Source: an uncultured Ignavibacteriales bacterium
Lineage (GTDB): Bacteria > Bacteroidota > Ignavibacteria > Ignavibacteriales > Ignavibacteriaceae
Length of the DNA stretch: 46,579 bases
Assembly (NCBI GenBank): GCA_903843135.1
Contig: CAIMOS010000076.1
Coordinates: 1 to 46,579, forward strand
Reading direction: 5' to 3'
Shown here: positions 16,272-24,955 of the stretch, in pieces
Layout: the number at the start of each line of letters is the position of its first letter
Numbering within the stretch: the stretch's first letter is position 1
Translations under genes and position numbers: made by a program
Notes under the pieces: model-generated
Seen by the model: only the letters and a program-made list of their open reading frames with translations
Database searches by the model: none
What the model was told of the DNA's origin: nothing

Positions 16272-18320
16272 TTATTTTACTCTTGATCCGGTTTTCGCAT
16301 CATCACTCGGATGCACAACCTTTAGTTTTCCATCAGCTGTTTCAGCCGCCAGTATCATACCCTGCGACTCCACTCCTCTGAGTTTTGCGGGCTTCAGGTT
16401 TGATACAATAATCACTTTCTTACCTACCAGCTCCGCAGGATCGTGAAATTTGGCAACTCCGGCTACGATCTGCCGAGTCTTATATCCGTCATTAACTTTC
16501 AGTTTTAATAACTTATCGCTTCCCTTGATCGCTTCTGCCGAGAGCACCTCAACCACGCGTAATCGGATCTTGTCAAATTCATCAATATTGATTTGCTCTT
16601 CTTCCGGCTCCTTTTCGCCCCTTTTAGTTTCATCCTTAATTAAATGAAGCTGTTCCTCGATCACCCCATCCTCAATAGTGCTGAATAAAATTTCCGGTGT
16701 ATTAAGCCGATGCCCTTCATTAAGAGTATATTTCCCGCAGGAATCCCAATCGGTGACGGATGTATTCAGCATTTTAAAAATCTTCTCCGAGGTAAAAGGG
16801 ATCAGAGGATAGAACAATTCCGCAAGTGTGTAAATAGTCTGAACGCAAATATTGAGTGTTGTCGCGCAGCGTTCTTTATCAACCTTTATTGATTTCCACG
16901 GTTCGGAATCGTTAAAATACTTATTCGCTGCGCGGGCAAGGTTCATAGTTTCAAGAGTTGCCTCTTTGACGCGGTATTTTTCGATAAGCGCGCCTGTTTT
17001 CGCCGGATATTGTTCCAGCGTCTCAAGCATTTCTGTATCCCGGGTTTCAAGCTGATAAATCGGCGGGACCTTCCCTTCAAAATGTTTATGTACGAATGTC
17101 ATAGTCCGGTTTACAAAATTGCCGAGAATATGGGCAAGTTCGTTATTGTGCCTTGCCTGAAAATCTTTCCAGTAAAAATCGGTGTCCCTTAATTCAGGCA
17201 AATTTAGCGCAAGTGTGTAACGGAGGGAATCAGGGCTGAACTTCGCCAGAAAATCGTGCAGATCAATACCCCAGCCCCTGCTTTTAGAAAATTTTAATCC
17301 TTCGAAATTCAGGAACTCATTCGCAGGGACATTCTGAGGCAGAATATATTTATTATTTTCACCTTCGTTCCAGGCCATCAACATTGCCGGGAAAACTACA
17401 CAATGGAAAACAACATTATCTTTTCCGATAAACGCGATATACTTTGTATCTTTACCCTGCCAGTACTCTTTCCATAATTCCGGATTATTCTTTTCGATTC
17501 CAAGTTCTTTTGTTGCAGATACGTAACCCAAAACTGCTTCAAACCATACATATAAAACTTTACCGGAGGCATCATCCAGCGGTACGGGTATTCCCCAGTC
17601 AAGGTCTCTGGTCACGGCCCGTTCTTTAAGTCCATCCTTAAACCAGCCGTTACAATACTGCAGAACATTGTCTTTCCACCCGAACTTTTCGTTCATCTCA
17701 GCAATGTAAGACATAAGTTTATCCTGATAATTCCCAAGCGGGAAATACCAATGTGAAGTTTCTTTGAGTATTGGCGTCTGCCCTGATATCTTGCTTACCG
17801 GTTGTTTAAGTTCAGAGGGATCATACAACGAACCGCACTGTTCGCATTCATCACTCCGGGCCTGATCATAACCGCATTTCGGACAGGTGCCCTCCACATA
17901 TCTGTCGGGGAGGAACATCTGTGCTTTCTCGTCATAAAACTGCCACGATTTCTTTTCATTCAGCATACCCCTTTTGTAAAACTCAAGGAAAAACTCTTTC
18001 GCGGTTTCGTGGTGTATCTGGTTGCTCGTTCTGGAATAAATATCAAAACTCATCCCGAACTGCTCAAAGGCTTCTTTATTTTGGAAGTGAAATCTGTCGA
18101 TAACGTCTTTTGGCTTAATCTTTTCTTTGTCGGCTGTTATGGTAATGGGAACGCCGTGTTCATCCGATCCGCAGATAAATATTATATCGTTCCCCTTCAG
18201 ACGGCTATATCTTACAAAGACATCCGCAGGCAGGTAAGCGCCTGCAAGGTGACCGAGATGTATTCTTCCGTTTGCGTAGGGAAGCGCGGCAGTAACTAAT
18301 ATCTTTTCTTTAATGGCCAT
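16272..18320 (-). CDS. metG: Methionyl-tRNA synthetase
   Basis: A 682-residue class I aminoacyl-tRNA synthetase that charges tRNA-Met. The HIGH motif appears as HLGH (residues 21-24, after ALPYANGRI), the zinc knuckle as CPKCGYDQARSDECEQCG (about 145-162, four cysteines), and the KMSKS loop as KFSKS in GLKFSKSRGWGID. The anticodon-binding helical domain follows, and the C-terminal about 110 residues (from IRLRVVEVLSAEAIKGSDKL to the end) form the EMAPII/Trbp111-like tRNA-binding and dimerisation domain. The length matches the long E. coli-type enzyme. It is divergent from rmuC across a 73-bp promoter region. Confidence 0.97.
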   Translation of the reverse strand: MAIKEKILVTAALPYANGRIHLGHLAGAYLPADVFVRYSRLKGNDIIFICGSDEHGVPITITADKEKIKPKDVIDRFHFQNKEAFEQFGMSFDIYSRTSNQIHHETAKEFFLEFYKRGMLNEKKSWQFYDEKAQMFLPDRYVEGTCPKCGYDQARSDECEQCGSLYDPSELKQPVSKISGQTPILKETSHWYFPLGNYQDKLMSYIAEMNEKFGWKDNVLQYCNGWFKDGLKERAVTRDLDWGIPVPLDDASGKVLYVWFEAVLGYVSATKELGIEKNNPELWKEYWQGKDTKYIAFIGKDNVVFHCVVFPAMLMAWNEGENNKYILPQNVPANEFLNFEGLKFSKSRGWGIDLHDFLAKFSPDSLRYTLALNLPELRDTDFYWKDFQARHNNELAHILGNFVNRTMTFVHKHFEGKVPPIYQLETRDTEMLETLEQYPAKTGALIEKYRVKEATLETMNLARAANKYFNDSEPWKSIKVDKERCATTLNICVQTIYTLAELFYPLIPFTSEKIFKMLNTSVTDWDSCGKYTLNEGHRLNTPEILFSTIEDGVIEEQLHLIKDETKRGEKEPEEEQINIDEFDKIRLRVVEVLSAEAIKGSDKLLKLKVNDGYKTRQIVAGVAKFHDPAELVGKKVIIVSNLKPAKLRGVESQGMILAAETADGKLKVVHPSDDAKTGSRVK

Positions 18321-18393
18321 ATTTCCGTAAATTAAGTAAAATAAACTTATAATATAGAGAATAAATTACTTTCTTAATACCCACGAAAAAACT

Positions 18394-19860
18394 ATGGAAA
18401 TAATTGCGATCCTGCTTCTCATATTGTTATTGCTTATCACAATCTATATTGCTGCTAAACTCCGTTTCCGGAAAGATCAGGATATCTCCCCTGCTGTAAC
18501 TCAGTCCTTAATAGATATGACAGACAGGATTGATACACGGATTAAAGACGATTTCGGCAGGATCAGGGATGAACTGAACCTAAACCTTAAATCAGTCAGG
18601 GAGGAAATTTCCGGTTCCCAGAAAAACTTCCTGGAAATGCAGATCAAACAGCTTCAGAATTTCAGCACGAATCTTGAGAACCTGACTTCAAAAATGGAAA
18701 GCAGTTTTACCTCTTTTCAGAATGACAGTTCAAAAAATTATTCAGCCTTCAGGACAGAATTTATTAAAACGCACGAAACCTTCTCCGGCATTCTGATGAA
18801 TCAATTAAAAGATTTCTCAATGACCCAGAAGAATGAACTTACCAGGTTAACTGACCAGCTTTCTATGGTTGTACAAACGATAGATCAGAAGTTCGAGGAG
18901 TTGAGAGAAAAAGTTGATACAAAACTTTCTTCCATTCAGGAGAACAATGAGAAAAAACTTGAGGAGATGCGAAAGACCGTTGATGAAAAACTGCACGACA
19001 CACTTGAAAAGCGGCTCGGAGATTCTTTCAAGATTGTAAGTGAACGGCTTGAATTGGTCCATAAAGGCCTCGGGGAGATGCAGAACCTCGCCACCGGTGT
19101 CGGTGATCTTAAAAAGGTACTAACAAATATTAAAACTCGCGGTAACTGGGGTGAAATTCAGCTCGAAGCATTAATCGAGCAAATCCTGACTCCCGAGCAG
19201 TATGAAAGAAACACATCCACGAAACCCGGAAGCTCTGAAAGGGTTGAATTTGCAATCAAATTACCTGGCAGCAGAGAGGACAAAACAAAACCCGTATTAT
19301 TGCCCGTCGACGCAAAGTTCCCGATCGAGCAATATCAGCGCCTTCTTGATGCTCAGGATCTTGCTAACGCGGAACTGGTGGCGGAAAATAAAAAAGCTCT
19401 TGAAAGAACAATAAAACTTGAGGCTGAGAAAATTCAGCAGAAATATATCGAACCTCCGCATACAACCGATTTCGCAATTATGTTCCTCCCTGTCGAAGGG
19501 CTTTTTGCCGAGGTTCTCCGCATTCCGGGACTCGTAGAAAATATCCAGCGAAATAATAAAGTTGTAATAACCGGGCCGACTACTCTGAGTGCAGTACTTA
19601 ACAGCCTGCAGATGGGGTTCCGCACGCTTGCAATCGAGAAAAGATCCGGTGAAGTTTGGGACCTCCTTGCGGCAGTTAAAACGGAATTTGGCAAGTTCGG
19701 AGACGTACTCGAAAAAACACAGGAAAAACTGACGCAGGCGAGCAATACGCTTGATACGGCAAAAACCCGCACGCGCCAGATTGAAAGAAAACTCCGGAAT
19801 GTACAGGAACTCCCTTCCGAAAAATCCCAAAAACTATTAGATATCGACTCTGAAGAATGA
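18394..19860 (+). CDS. rmuC: RmuC-family DNA recombination protein
   Basis: A 488-residue protein with one N-terminal membrane helix (about 1-22), a long coiled coil (about 45-230) and the conserved RmuC nuclease-like domain (about 240-440). The latter has NWGEIQLEALIEQILTPEQY, LPVDAKFPIEQYQRLLDA, FAIMFLPVEGLFAEVL and a GPTTLSA strand. RmuC limits recombination at inverted repeats in E. coli and has PD-(D/E)XK-like features; the D-A-K segment is present. It is the first gene of a plus-strand group, and its stop overlaps the next start by 4 bp. Confidence 0.95.
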   Translation: MEIIAILLLILLLLITIYIAAKLRFRKDQDISPAVTQSLIDMTDRIDTRIKDDFGRIRDELNLNLKSVREEISGSQKNFLEMQIKQLQNFSTNLENLTSKMESSFTSFQNDSSKNYSAFRTEFIKTHETFSGILMNQLKDFSMTQKNELTRLTDQLSMVVQTIDQKFEELREKVDTKLSSIQENNEKKLEEMRKTVDEKLHDTLEKRLGDSFKIVSERLELVHKGLGEMQNLATGVGDLKKVLTNIKTRGNWGEIQLEALIEQILTPEQYERNTSTKPGSSERVEFAIKLPGSREDKTKPVLLPVDAKFPIEQYQRLLDAQDLANAELVAENKKALERTIKLEAEKIQQKYIEPPHTTDFAIMFLPVEGLFAEVLRIPGLVENIQRNNKVVITGPTTLSAVLNSLQMGFRTLAIEKRSGEVWDLLAAVKTEFGKFGDVLEKTQEKLTQASNTLDTAKTRTRQIERKLRNVQELPSEKSQKLLDIDSEE

Positions 19861-20744
19861 CCGATTTGACTTGCAAAACGAATAATAAAATTGTGTTTCC
19901 TGTTTTAATATTATTACTGTTCTTTTCCACCGCGGTTAATGCCCAGGCAAAATTTGAGTTTCTGCCGCTGCATACAAATTTCCAGCCGATCCGGGGCAAT
20001 AATCAGGAGGCCAGAATGGGAATTAATTTCTTTCCCTCAGATTCCCATATGAAAGTTGATATCGGCAACAGCACTGATGTTCTTGGCGTTGAAATTGATA
20101 AAATGTACCTGTCAGTCGGCGCTGAATTTATGGCATATGCTTATGTTACGAGCTATAAAGGTTACCGTTTACAAATTGACGCAATTGACGGTTTTTTCGG
20201 AGGTAACGTTACTTCAAGGATCACAACAGGCAGTACAGGGACGCATTATATCAGATTCAGGTTTATACATAACAGCGCACATCTGGTTGACGGCCATTAC
20301 GATCTTTCCGCCGATAACTGGATTGACAGCGAAACACCAATACCTTACACCAGGGACTTTGCAGAGTTGACTTACGCGCCTGTGTTCAGCCTTAACAGTG
20401 TCAGTTTAAGGCCGTATATAATGGCGTCGCAGTCATTGAGAAGGCGCCCCGAAGAACTGCGCAGGCTCTCTGCCGCTTCGGGTTTTGAAATGCGTGATTC
20501 TGCCCCGATCGACCGCTTCCTGAATAAGGAAATAAATTTATTTACCGCTTTTCATTTTTTCACCGCAGGCCTCCCTGAGTATACACTTAGTTTCAGTTCC
20601 CAGTTTGGCGTAAAGTTTGGTGATTGGGATTCCAAAGGTATCTCTTTCTTTATTAGTTACTATAGAGGCAACAATATGTTCAGCGAATATTACAGCCGCA
20701 GGATTGAACGCTTCGGGGTAGGATTCAACTTTGATTTCCCCTGA
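19857..20744 (+). CDS. Exported DUF1207-like protein
   Basis: A 295-residue protein with a signal peptide (hydrophobic residues 13-28, cleavage near V-N-A|Q). The mature part begins with a FLPLHTNFQPIRGNNQEARM stretch and contains RFRFIHNSAHLVDGHYD. These recall the start and the H-x-S-S-H-x-x-D region of DUF1207 envelope proteins. It ends in GVGFNFDFP with alternating aromatic residues, consistent with an outer-membrane beta-structure. It overlaps rmuC by 4 bp (ATGA), so it is translationally coupled to a nucleoid protein, which is functionally odd. The family assignment is by eye and moderate. Confidence 0.65.
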   Translation: MTDLTCKTNNKIVFPVLILLLFFSTAVNAQAKFEFLPLHTNFQPIRGNNQEARMGINFFPSDSHMKVDIGNSTDVLGVEIDKMYLSVGAEFMAYAYVTSYKGYRLQIDAIDGFFGGNVTSRITTGSTGTHYIRFRFIHNSAHLVDGHYDLSADNWIDSETPIPYTRDFAELTYAPVFSLNSVSLRPYIMASQSLRRRPEELRRLSAASGFEMRDSAPIDRFLNKEINLFTAFHFFTAGLPEYTLSFSSQFGVKFGDWDSKGISFFISYYRGNNMFSEYYSRRIERFGVGFNFDFP

Positions 20745-20834
20745 TCATTGGTTCTTTCCGGTCATCATACTTTAATTTGAACTATTTTCGATTTTTATCA
20801 GTTTACTTGATTGAATATTATAATGGTTGCTTAA

Positions 20835-21758
20835 TTGGAACAAGAAAAAATAATTGAAGTAAAAAACCTTACAAAGAAGTTCAAAGACCTCACAGCGGTG
20901 AATAAGCTGGATCTAAATGTTTACCGCGGCGACGTATTTGGATTTCTTGGACCGAACGGAGCAGGTAAAAGTACAACTATCAGGATGCTTCTTTCGCTTA
21001 TCTCCCCAACTTCCGGCGAAATAAAGATATTTGGCAAAAACATACTTACTGACAGAAATGATATCCTCCGCCGCATTGGAGCAATCGTCGAGAAACCCGA
21101 TTTTTACGGTTATCTTTCCGCCTATGATAACCTCGAAATTTTCGGAAGGCTTTCCGGGTGCAATCCATCAAAATCATTAATAATGGAGACTCTGGAGCTT
21201 GTTGGGCTTCAGAAACGATATAAGAGTAAAGTAAAGACTTTTTCTCACGGTATGAAGCAAAGGCTGGGAATCGCTCAGGCACTGCTTCACGATCCCGAAC
21301 TGATTGTTCTCGATGAACCTACAACGGGCCTCGATCCGCAGGGAATGAAAGACATCAGGGAACTGATTTTCCACCTGAGCAATGACAGAAAAAAAACTAT
21401 ATTTCTCTCCTCCCATATACTATATGAAGTCGAGCTTGTTGCGAACAGAATGATTATTATCGATAAAGGGACTACAGTCGTGGAAGGAAAAGTTGAGGAC
21501 CTGCTGAATTCTGCAGAACTTAAAGTTACTCTGGAAGCCGATGATGCTGCCCGCGCAGCCGCCATTATCACGAAAGAATTTCCTTCTATAAAAATCGAAT
21601 CTGTTACAGCAACTAAAGTTCTCTTTAATTCTGGTAAAGACACCATCCCGCTTATCAACAGAGCATTAATTATTAACGGTGTGAATGTCTCCTCCCTGGT
21701 ACCGGTGCGTTCACTTGAAGAATATTTTCTGCAGCTTACGGATAAGGTGGCAAAATGA
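20835..21758 (+). CDS. ABC transporter ATP-binding protein
   Basis: A 307-residue ATPase of the ABC-2 exporter class. It has Walker A (GPNGAGKST, about residues 39-47), a Q-loop region near EKPDFYGYLSAYDN, an LSGGQ-equivalent reading FSHGMKQRLGIAQALL, Walker B (LIVLDEPTTGLDPQG) and the switch His (LSSHILYEVE). A C-terminal extension of about 80 residues is typical of these subunits. The only plausible start is TTG, with no clear ribosome-binding site. A TATAAT hexamer at 20819-20824 just before the start would give an almost leaderless mRNA if used. It overlaps the permease gene by 4 bp. The substrate is unknown. Confidence 0.93.
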   Translation: MEQEKIIEVKNLTKKFKDLTAVNKLDLNVYRGDVFGFLGPNGAGKSTTIRMLLSLISPTSGEIKIFGKNILTDRNDILRRIGAIVEKPDFYGYLSAYDNLEIFGRLSGCNPSKSLIMETLELVGLQKRYKSKVKTFSHGMKQRLGIAQALLHDPELIVLDEPTTGLDPQGMKDIRELIFHLSNDRKKTIFLSSHILYEVELVANRMIIIDKGTTVVEGKVEDLLNSAELKVTLEADDAARAAAIITKEFPSIKIESVTATKVLFNSGKDTIPLINRALIINGVNVSSLVPVRSLEEYFLQLTDKVAK

Positions 21759-22591
21759 ACCAACTGATCAGAATCGAATTATTCAAAATCTTTAAAAAAG
21801 TCAGAAGCTACATTGGATTTATCGCTATCGCGATTCTGGTACCGGTGATACAGATCGCGCTTTATATAGAGGGAGAACATATTCTTGATTTCCTTACACA
21901 AAACCTGAAACAGAACTTCTTTTTTGTCGGGAATTTCTTAAATGGCTACCTGATTGCCTTTATAGTACTTGGAAGCCTTATGGTACATATACCTTTTCTG
22001 ATCACTCTCGTAACGGGTGACCTGCTGGCCGGAGAAGCAACCGCAGGAACCTACAGGATGCTTTTAACAAGGCCCGTATCAAGGACGAAAATCATAACCG
22101 CAAAATTTATCGCCGGAAATCTTTATACTCACGCTATTGTTTTATGGCTCGCGGTTTTCAGTATGGGACTGGGAGTAATTATTTTTGGAACGGGAGAGCT
22201 AATCCTAATCGCTGATAATATAACTATTTTCGCGAAGGATGATATCATCTGGCGTTTCGCGCTTGCGTATGGCTACGGTGCGTTAAGTATGTCCGTGGTT
22301 GCGTCCCTTTCGTTTATGTTTTCTTCCCTGGTAGAAAATTCGATCGGGCCCATAATATCCACTATGGCGATCATTATCGTGTTTATAATTATTTCATCAA
22401 TAAATGTGACCTTCTTTGAAAATTTAAAACCTTACTTATTTACAACATATATGCAACGGTGGAGGGATTTCTTTCAGGATCCGCTTGATACGGGCGTAAT
22501 CATTAAATCGGGATTAATCCTGCTCGGACATATTATTGCGTTTTTCTCTGCAGCGTTATTCATTTTTAAGAAAAAGGATATTTTATCGTAG
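21755..22591 (+). CDS. ABC-2 type transporter permease
   Basis: A 278-residue integral membrane protein with about six transmembrane helices: one near residues 18-38, a pair around 65-90, then 120-145, 165-195, 200-220 and 245-270. The EAxAGTYRMLLTRPVSRTKI segment after the second helix is the typical cytoplasmic motif of ABC-2 permeases (NosY/GldF-type). It is translationally coupled (4-bp overlap) to the ATPase upstream. The substrate is not evident; the LolA-like protein immediately downstream suggests an envelope or lipoprotein-related role, which is inference. Confidence 0.88.
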   Translation: MNQLIRIELFKIFKKVRSYIGFIAIAILVPVIQIALYIEGEHILDFLTQNLKQNFFFVGNFLNGYLIAFIVLGSLMVHIPFLITLVTGDLLAGEATAGTYRMLLTRPVSRTKIITAKFIAGNLYTHAIVLWLAVFSMGLGVIIFGTGELILIADNITIFAKDDIIWRFALAYGYGALSMSVVASLSFMFSSLVENSIGPIISTMAIIIVFIIISSINVTFFENLKPYLFTTYMQRWRDFFQDPLDTGVIIKSGLILLGHIIAFFSAALFIFKKKDILS

Positions 22592-22592
22592 G

Positions 22593-23297
22593 ATGACAAT
22601 GAAGAAGTTTTTTATTTTTTTTGTTATTATCATCTCATATTCAAATGCCCAGTCGAATGACCCCAAAGCTATACTTGACCGCGTTAAAGAGCGGTTCGAA
22701 AAGGTACAGGATTATGAAGTTGATGTAAAAATTAAAATTGACGTGGACTTTCTTAAGGTACCGGAAAACAACGCGAAGATCTTGTTTAAGCAGCCCGACA
22801 AAATCAGAATAAAATCTGAAGGTTTTGCCCTGCTACCAAAAAAAGGAATGAATTTCTCCCCCCTTAGCCTTTTAAGTAAGAGTTATACAAGTTTTTATGA
22901 ACGGGATGAAAATCTTAACGGAAATAATACGGCCGTAATTAAGGTGATCCCTCTTGGTGAGTCACCTGATATTGTGCTATCAACAATCTGGGTTGACCGT
23001 AATTTATATGTTATACGTAAAATTGAATCTACAACAAAACTTGAAGGCACCTTCAACATCGATCTCAAATACGATAACAGTACTGTTGGCTCAAATCCCC
23101 TCCCTTCAGCTATGACGTTTACTTTCGATATAAGTAAAATGACAATTCCAAAAGGATTATCAGGTGAAATTACCAGCGAAAGAGAACTTAAGAAGAAGAA
23201 CAGAATGACTAAGGGTACTGTGAATCTGTATTACTCAAATTATAAGGTGAACAAAGGAATAAGCGACAGCGAATTTAAGGAAGAAACTTCTAAATAG
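22593..23297 (+). CDS. Exported LolA-like outer-membrane lipoprotein carrier family protein
   Basis: The reading frame is open from 22536, but the first 19 residues (RFSLQRYSFLRKRIFYRR) do not look like a signal and overlap the permease. The ATG at 22593, one base after the permease stop, gives a proper signal peptide (MTMKKFFIFFVIIISYSNAQ; MKK at 22599 is an alternative). The mature protein has the LolA/LolB-like half-barrel pattern: AILDRVKERFEKVQDYEVDV at the start, then ILFKQPDKIRIKSEGF, and LSTIWVDRNLYVIRKIEST near residue 135. It may carry lipids or lipoproteins across the periplasm or modify a substrate of the ABC exporter encoded just upstream. It ends 10 bp from the convergent nagZ. 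Confidence 0.75.
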   Translation: MTMKKFFIFFVIIISYSNAQSNDPKAILDRVKERFEKVQDYEVDVKIKIDVDFLKVPENNAKILFKQPDKIRIKSEGFALLPKKGMNFSPLSLLSKSYTSFYERDENLNGNNTAVIKVIPLGESPDIVLSTIWVDRNLYVIRKIESTTKLEGTFNIDLKYDNSTVGSNPLPSAMTFTFDISKMTIPKGLSGEITSERELKKKNRMTKGTVNLYYSNYKVNKGISDSEFKEETSK

Positions 23298-23307
23298 CAG
23301 TCTATTT

Positions 23308-24954
23308 TCAGACTTTTCGGATTTTATAATTTCCCATTAATGCGCTGATCACAGCTTTCTGTGAATACTGGCTGTCCGAGTATGTAAAAATTAAATTCGT
23401 CAATCCGGGGTAATTCTCAAAGTAATAGGGATCGCCGAATGAGATAATAATATACTTCTTTCCTGACTTCGGTAACCATTTGATAAGTTTTTCCTGCAAC
23501 GGGGCAAGTTTGACTTTCCCCTGGTAGGCCCTGATCCTCACGAATACAGGTACGATAAGCGAATCAACTTCTTTGACAGACTCAACAATTTTCCGGAATT
23601 CTTCTTCCCGCCAGCGCGGATTGATTATAAAATTAAATGCCGTTGATAAATTCTCATTAATCATCTCGTGGAATTTTATCTCCTGAGCGCCTTCAGTTTT
23701 ATCGCTGATCCCCATACATCCAATTTTCCCGCCTAATTTTATAGCGGTCTGCCCTTTTCTGACTTTTATCCTTAAAGCGTCTTTCCCGATTCTGAATGCA
23801 AGATTCTCAGATTTTTTAGTATTCACGATTGAAGGTATTTTTTGCGGATCTGTAAATCTGTTTTTGTATAGTCCGAGCCAAATCTTTGCTGCAAGAATCC
23901 TCCGGACACTGCTCTCCAGTCTTTCCCGTGTCAGGCGTCCGCTTTTGCAGGCTTCAAGTATTGCATCACAGGAAACTTCATCATCGCCGTTAACAAGAAG
24001 TATATCTGAACCCGCTTCAATGCTTCTTACCGTTGCATCCCTGACGGTGTAATAATTACAAATTGCCTGCATACACATTGCATCCGTGACAATAAGTCCG
24101 TCAAATTTTAATTTCTCCCGGAGTAATCCCGTTATCATTTTCTTGGAAATTACTGCGGGCAGATTACTTTCGTCAAGAGCCGGGACAATCAGATGCCCCA
24201 CCATCACTGAGTGAACTCCCGCCTTAATTGCCTTTTTGAACGGCAGAAGATCCTCTTCGTAAAATTTCTTTAATGGTTTACTTATTACCGGAACATCCTG
24301 ATGCGAATCAACATCGGTGGAACCGTGACCGGGGAAATGTTTTGCCGTTGAGAGTACCCGCGCACTGCCGCATCCTCTGACGAATGAAGCGCCGAGTTCA
24401 GATACAACTTTGGGATCGCGGGAAAATGCTCTTATGTTAACTATAGGATTATCGCTGACTTCCTGCAGATCAAGAACCGGAGCATAATTCTGATGAATGC
24501 CAATGGCCCTCGATTCGAGTCCGACAGTTTTCGCGAAATCATAAACGGCTCTTTTATTGTTGGCCACGCCAAGAGCCATATTGTGTGGAAATTGTGTCAT
24601 ACCTTCAATGCGCATTGCCAGTCCGCGTTCGAAATCAGCGCCGAAAAGTAATGGCCTGTCAGAGATTTGCTGAAGTCGGTTAGTGACCCACGAGTAGTTA
24701 TTAATCGAACCGACGAAAGCTACAAATCCCCCCACTTTATTCCGGCGGACTAAATTTTCCAGTCTCTTAAAGGCAGGATCAGTCTCATTAGCAAATGCGG
24801 GGTTGAAACCCTGCATTATCATCTGCCCGGCGAGTTCTTCAACACTCATCGAGGCGATCTCTTTTTCTATCCGCGAACGGTCTTTTGCAGTAAGCGGAAA
24901 AACTGAGGGGAATTTCAAATTATATTCTGCCGGTTTACTCATTGCCCTTGCCAT
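23308..24954 (-). CDS. nagZ: Glycoside hydrolase family 3 beta-N-acetylhexosaminidase (NagZ-like), cytosolic
   Basis: A 548-residue GH3 enzyme without a signal peptide, so probably cytoplasmic, where NagZ cleaves GlcNAc from anhydro-muropeptides. The NagZ-specific histidine loop is present as KHFPGHGSTDVDSHQDVPVI (about residues 200-219), and the catalytic Asp in IVTDAMCMQAI (about 290). A smaller C-terminal beta/alpha domain follows (about 400-548). It is the last gene of the recycling operon, 1 bp after the NagZ-hydrolase fusion. A second methionine four residues in is an alternative start. Confidence 0.92.
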   Translation of the reverse strand: MARAMSKPAEYNLKFPSVFPLTAKDRSRIEKEIASMSVEELAGQMIMQGFNPAFANETDPAFKRLENLVRRNKVGGFVAFVGSINNYSWVTNRLQQISDRPLLFGADFERGLAMRIEGMTQFPHNMALGVANNKRAVYDFAKTVGLESRAIGIHQNYAPVLDLQEVSDNPIVNIRAFSRDPKVVSELGASFVRGCGSARVLSTAKHFPGHGSTDVDSHQDVPVISKPLKKFYEEDLLPFKKAIKAGVHSVMVGHLIVPALDESNLPAVISKKMITGLLREKLKFDGLIVTDAMCMQAICNYYTVRDATVRSIEAGSDILLVNGDDEVSCDAILEACKSGRLTRERLESSVRRILAAKIWLGLYKNRFTDPQKIPSIVNTKKSENLAFRIGKDALRIKVRKGQTAIKLGGKIGCMGISDKTEGAQEIKFHEMINENLSTAFNFIINPRWREEEFRKIVESVKEVDSLIVPVFVRIRAYQGKVKLAPLQEKLIKWLPKSGKKYIIISFGDPYYFENYPGLTNLIFTYSDSQYSQKAVISALMGNYKIRKV

Positions 24955-24955
24955 A

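Noticed and set aside
17802-18299. 165-residue open frame opposite metG
   Set aside because: Shadow of the metG catalytic domain; no ribosome-binding site or domain pattern.
19297-19830. 177-residue open frame on the minus strand inside rmuC
   Set aside because: Complementary to a strongly conserved gene, with no recognisable motif, an ordinary shadow frame.
20819-20824. Perfect TATAAT hexamer before the ABC ATPase gene
   Set aside because: It lies about 10 bp before the start codon with no matching -35 element; kept only as a remark because AT-rich DNA gives such hexamers by chance.
22536-22592. Upstream extension of the LolA-like gene
   Set aside because: The first 19 residues are basic without a signal-peptide pattern and overlap the permease; the ATG at 22593 gives a proper signal peptide.
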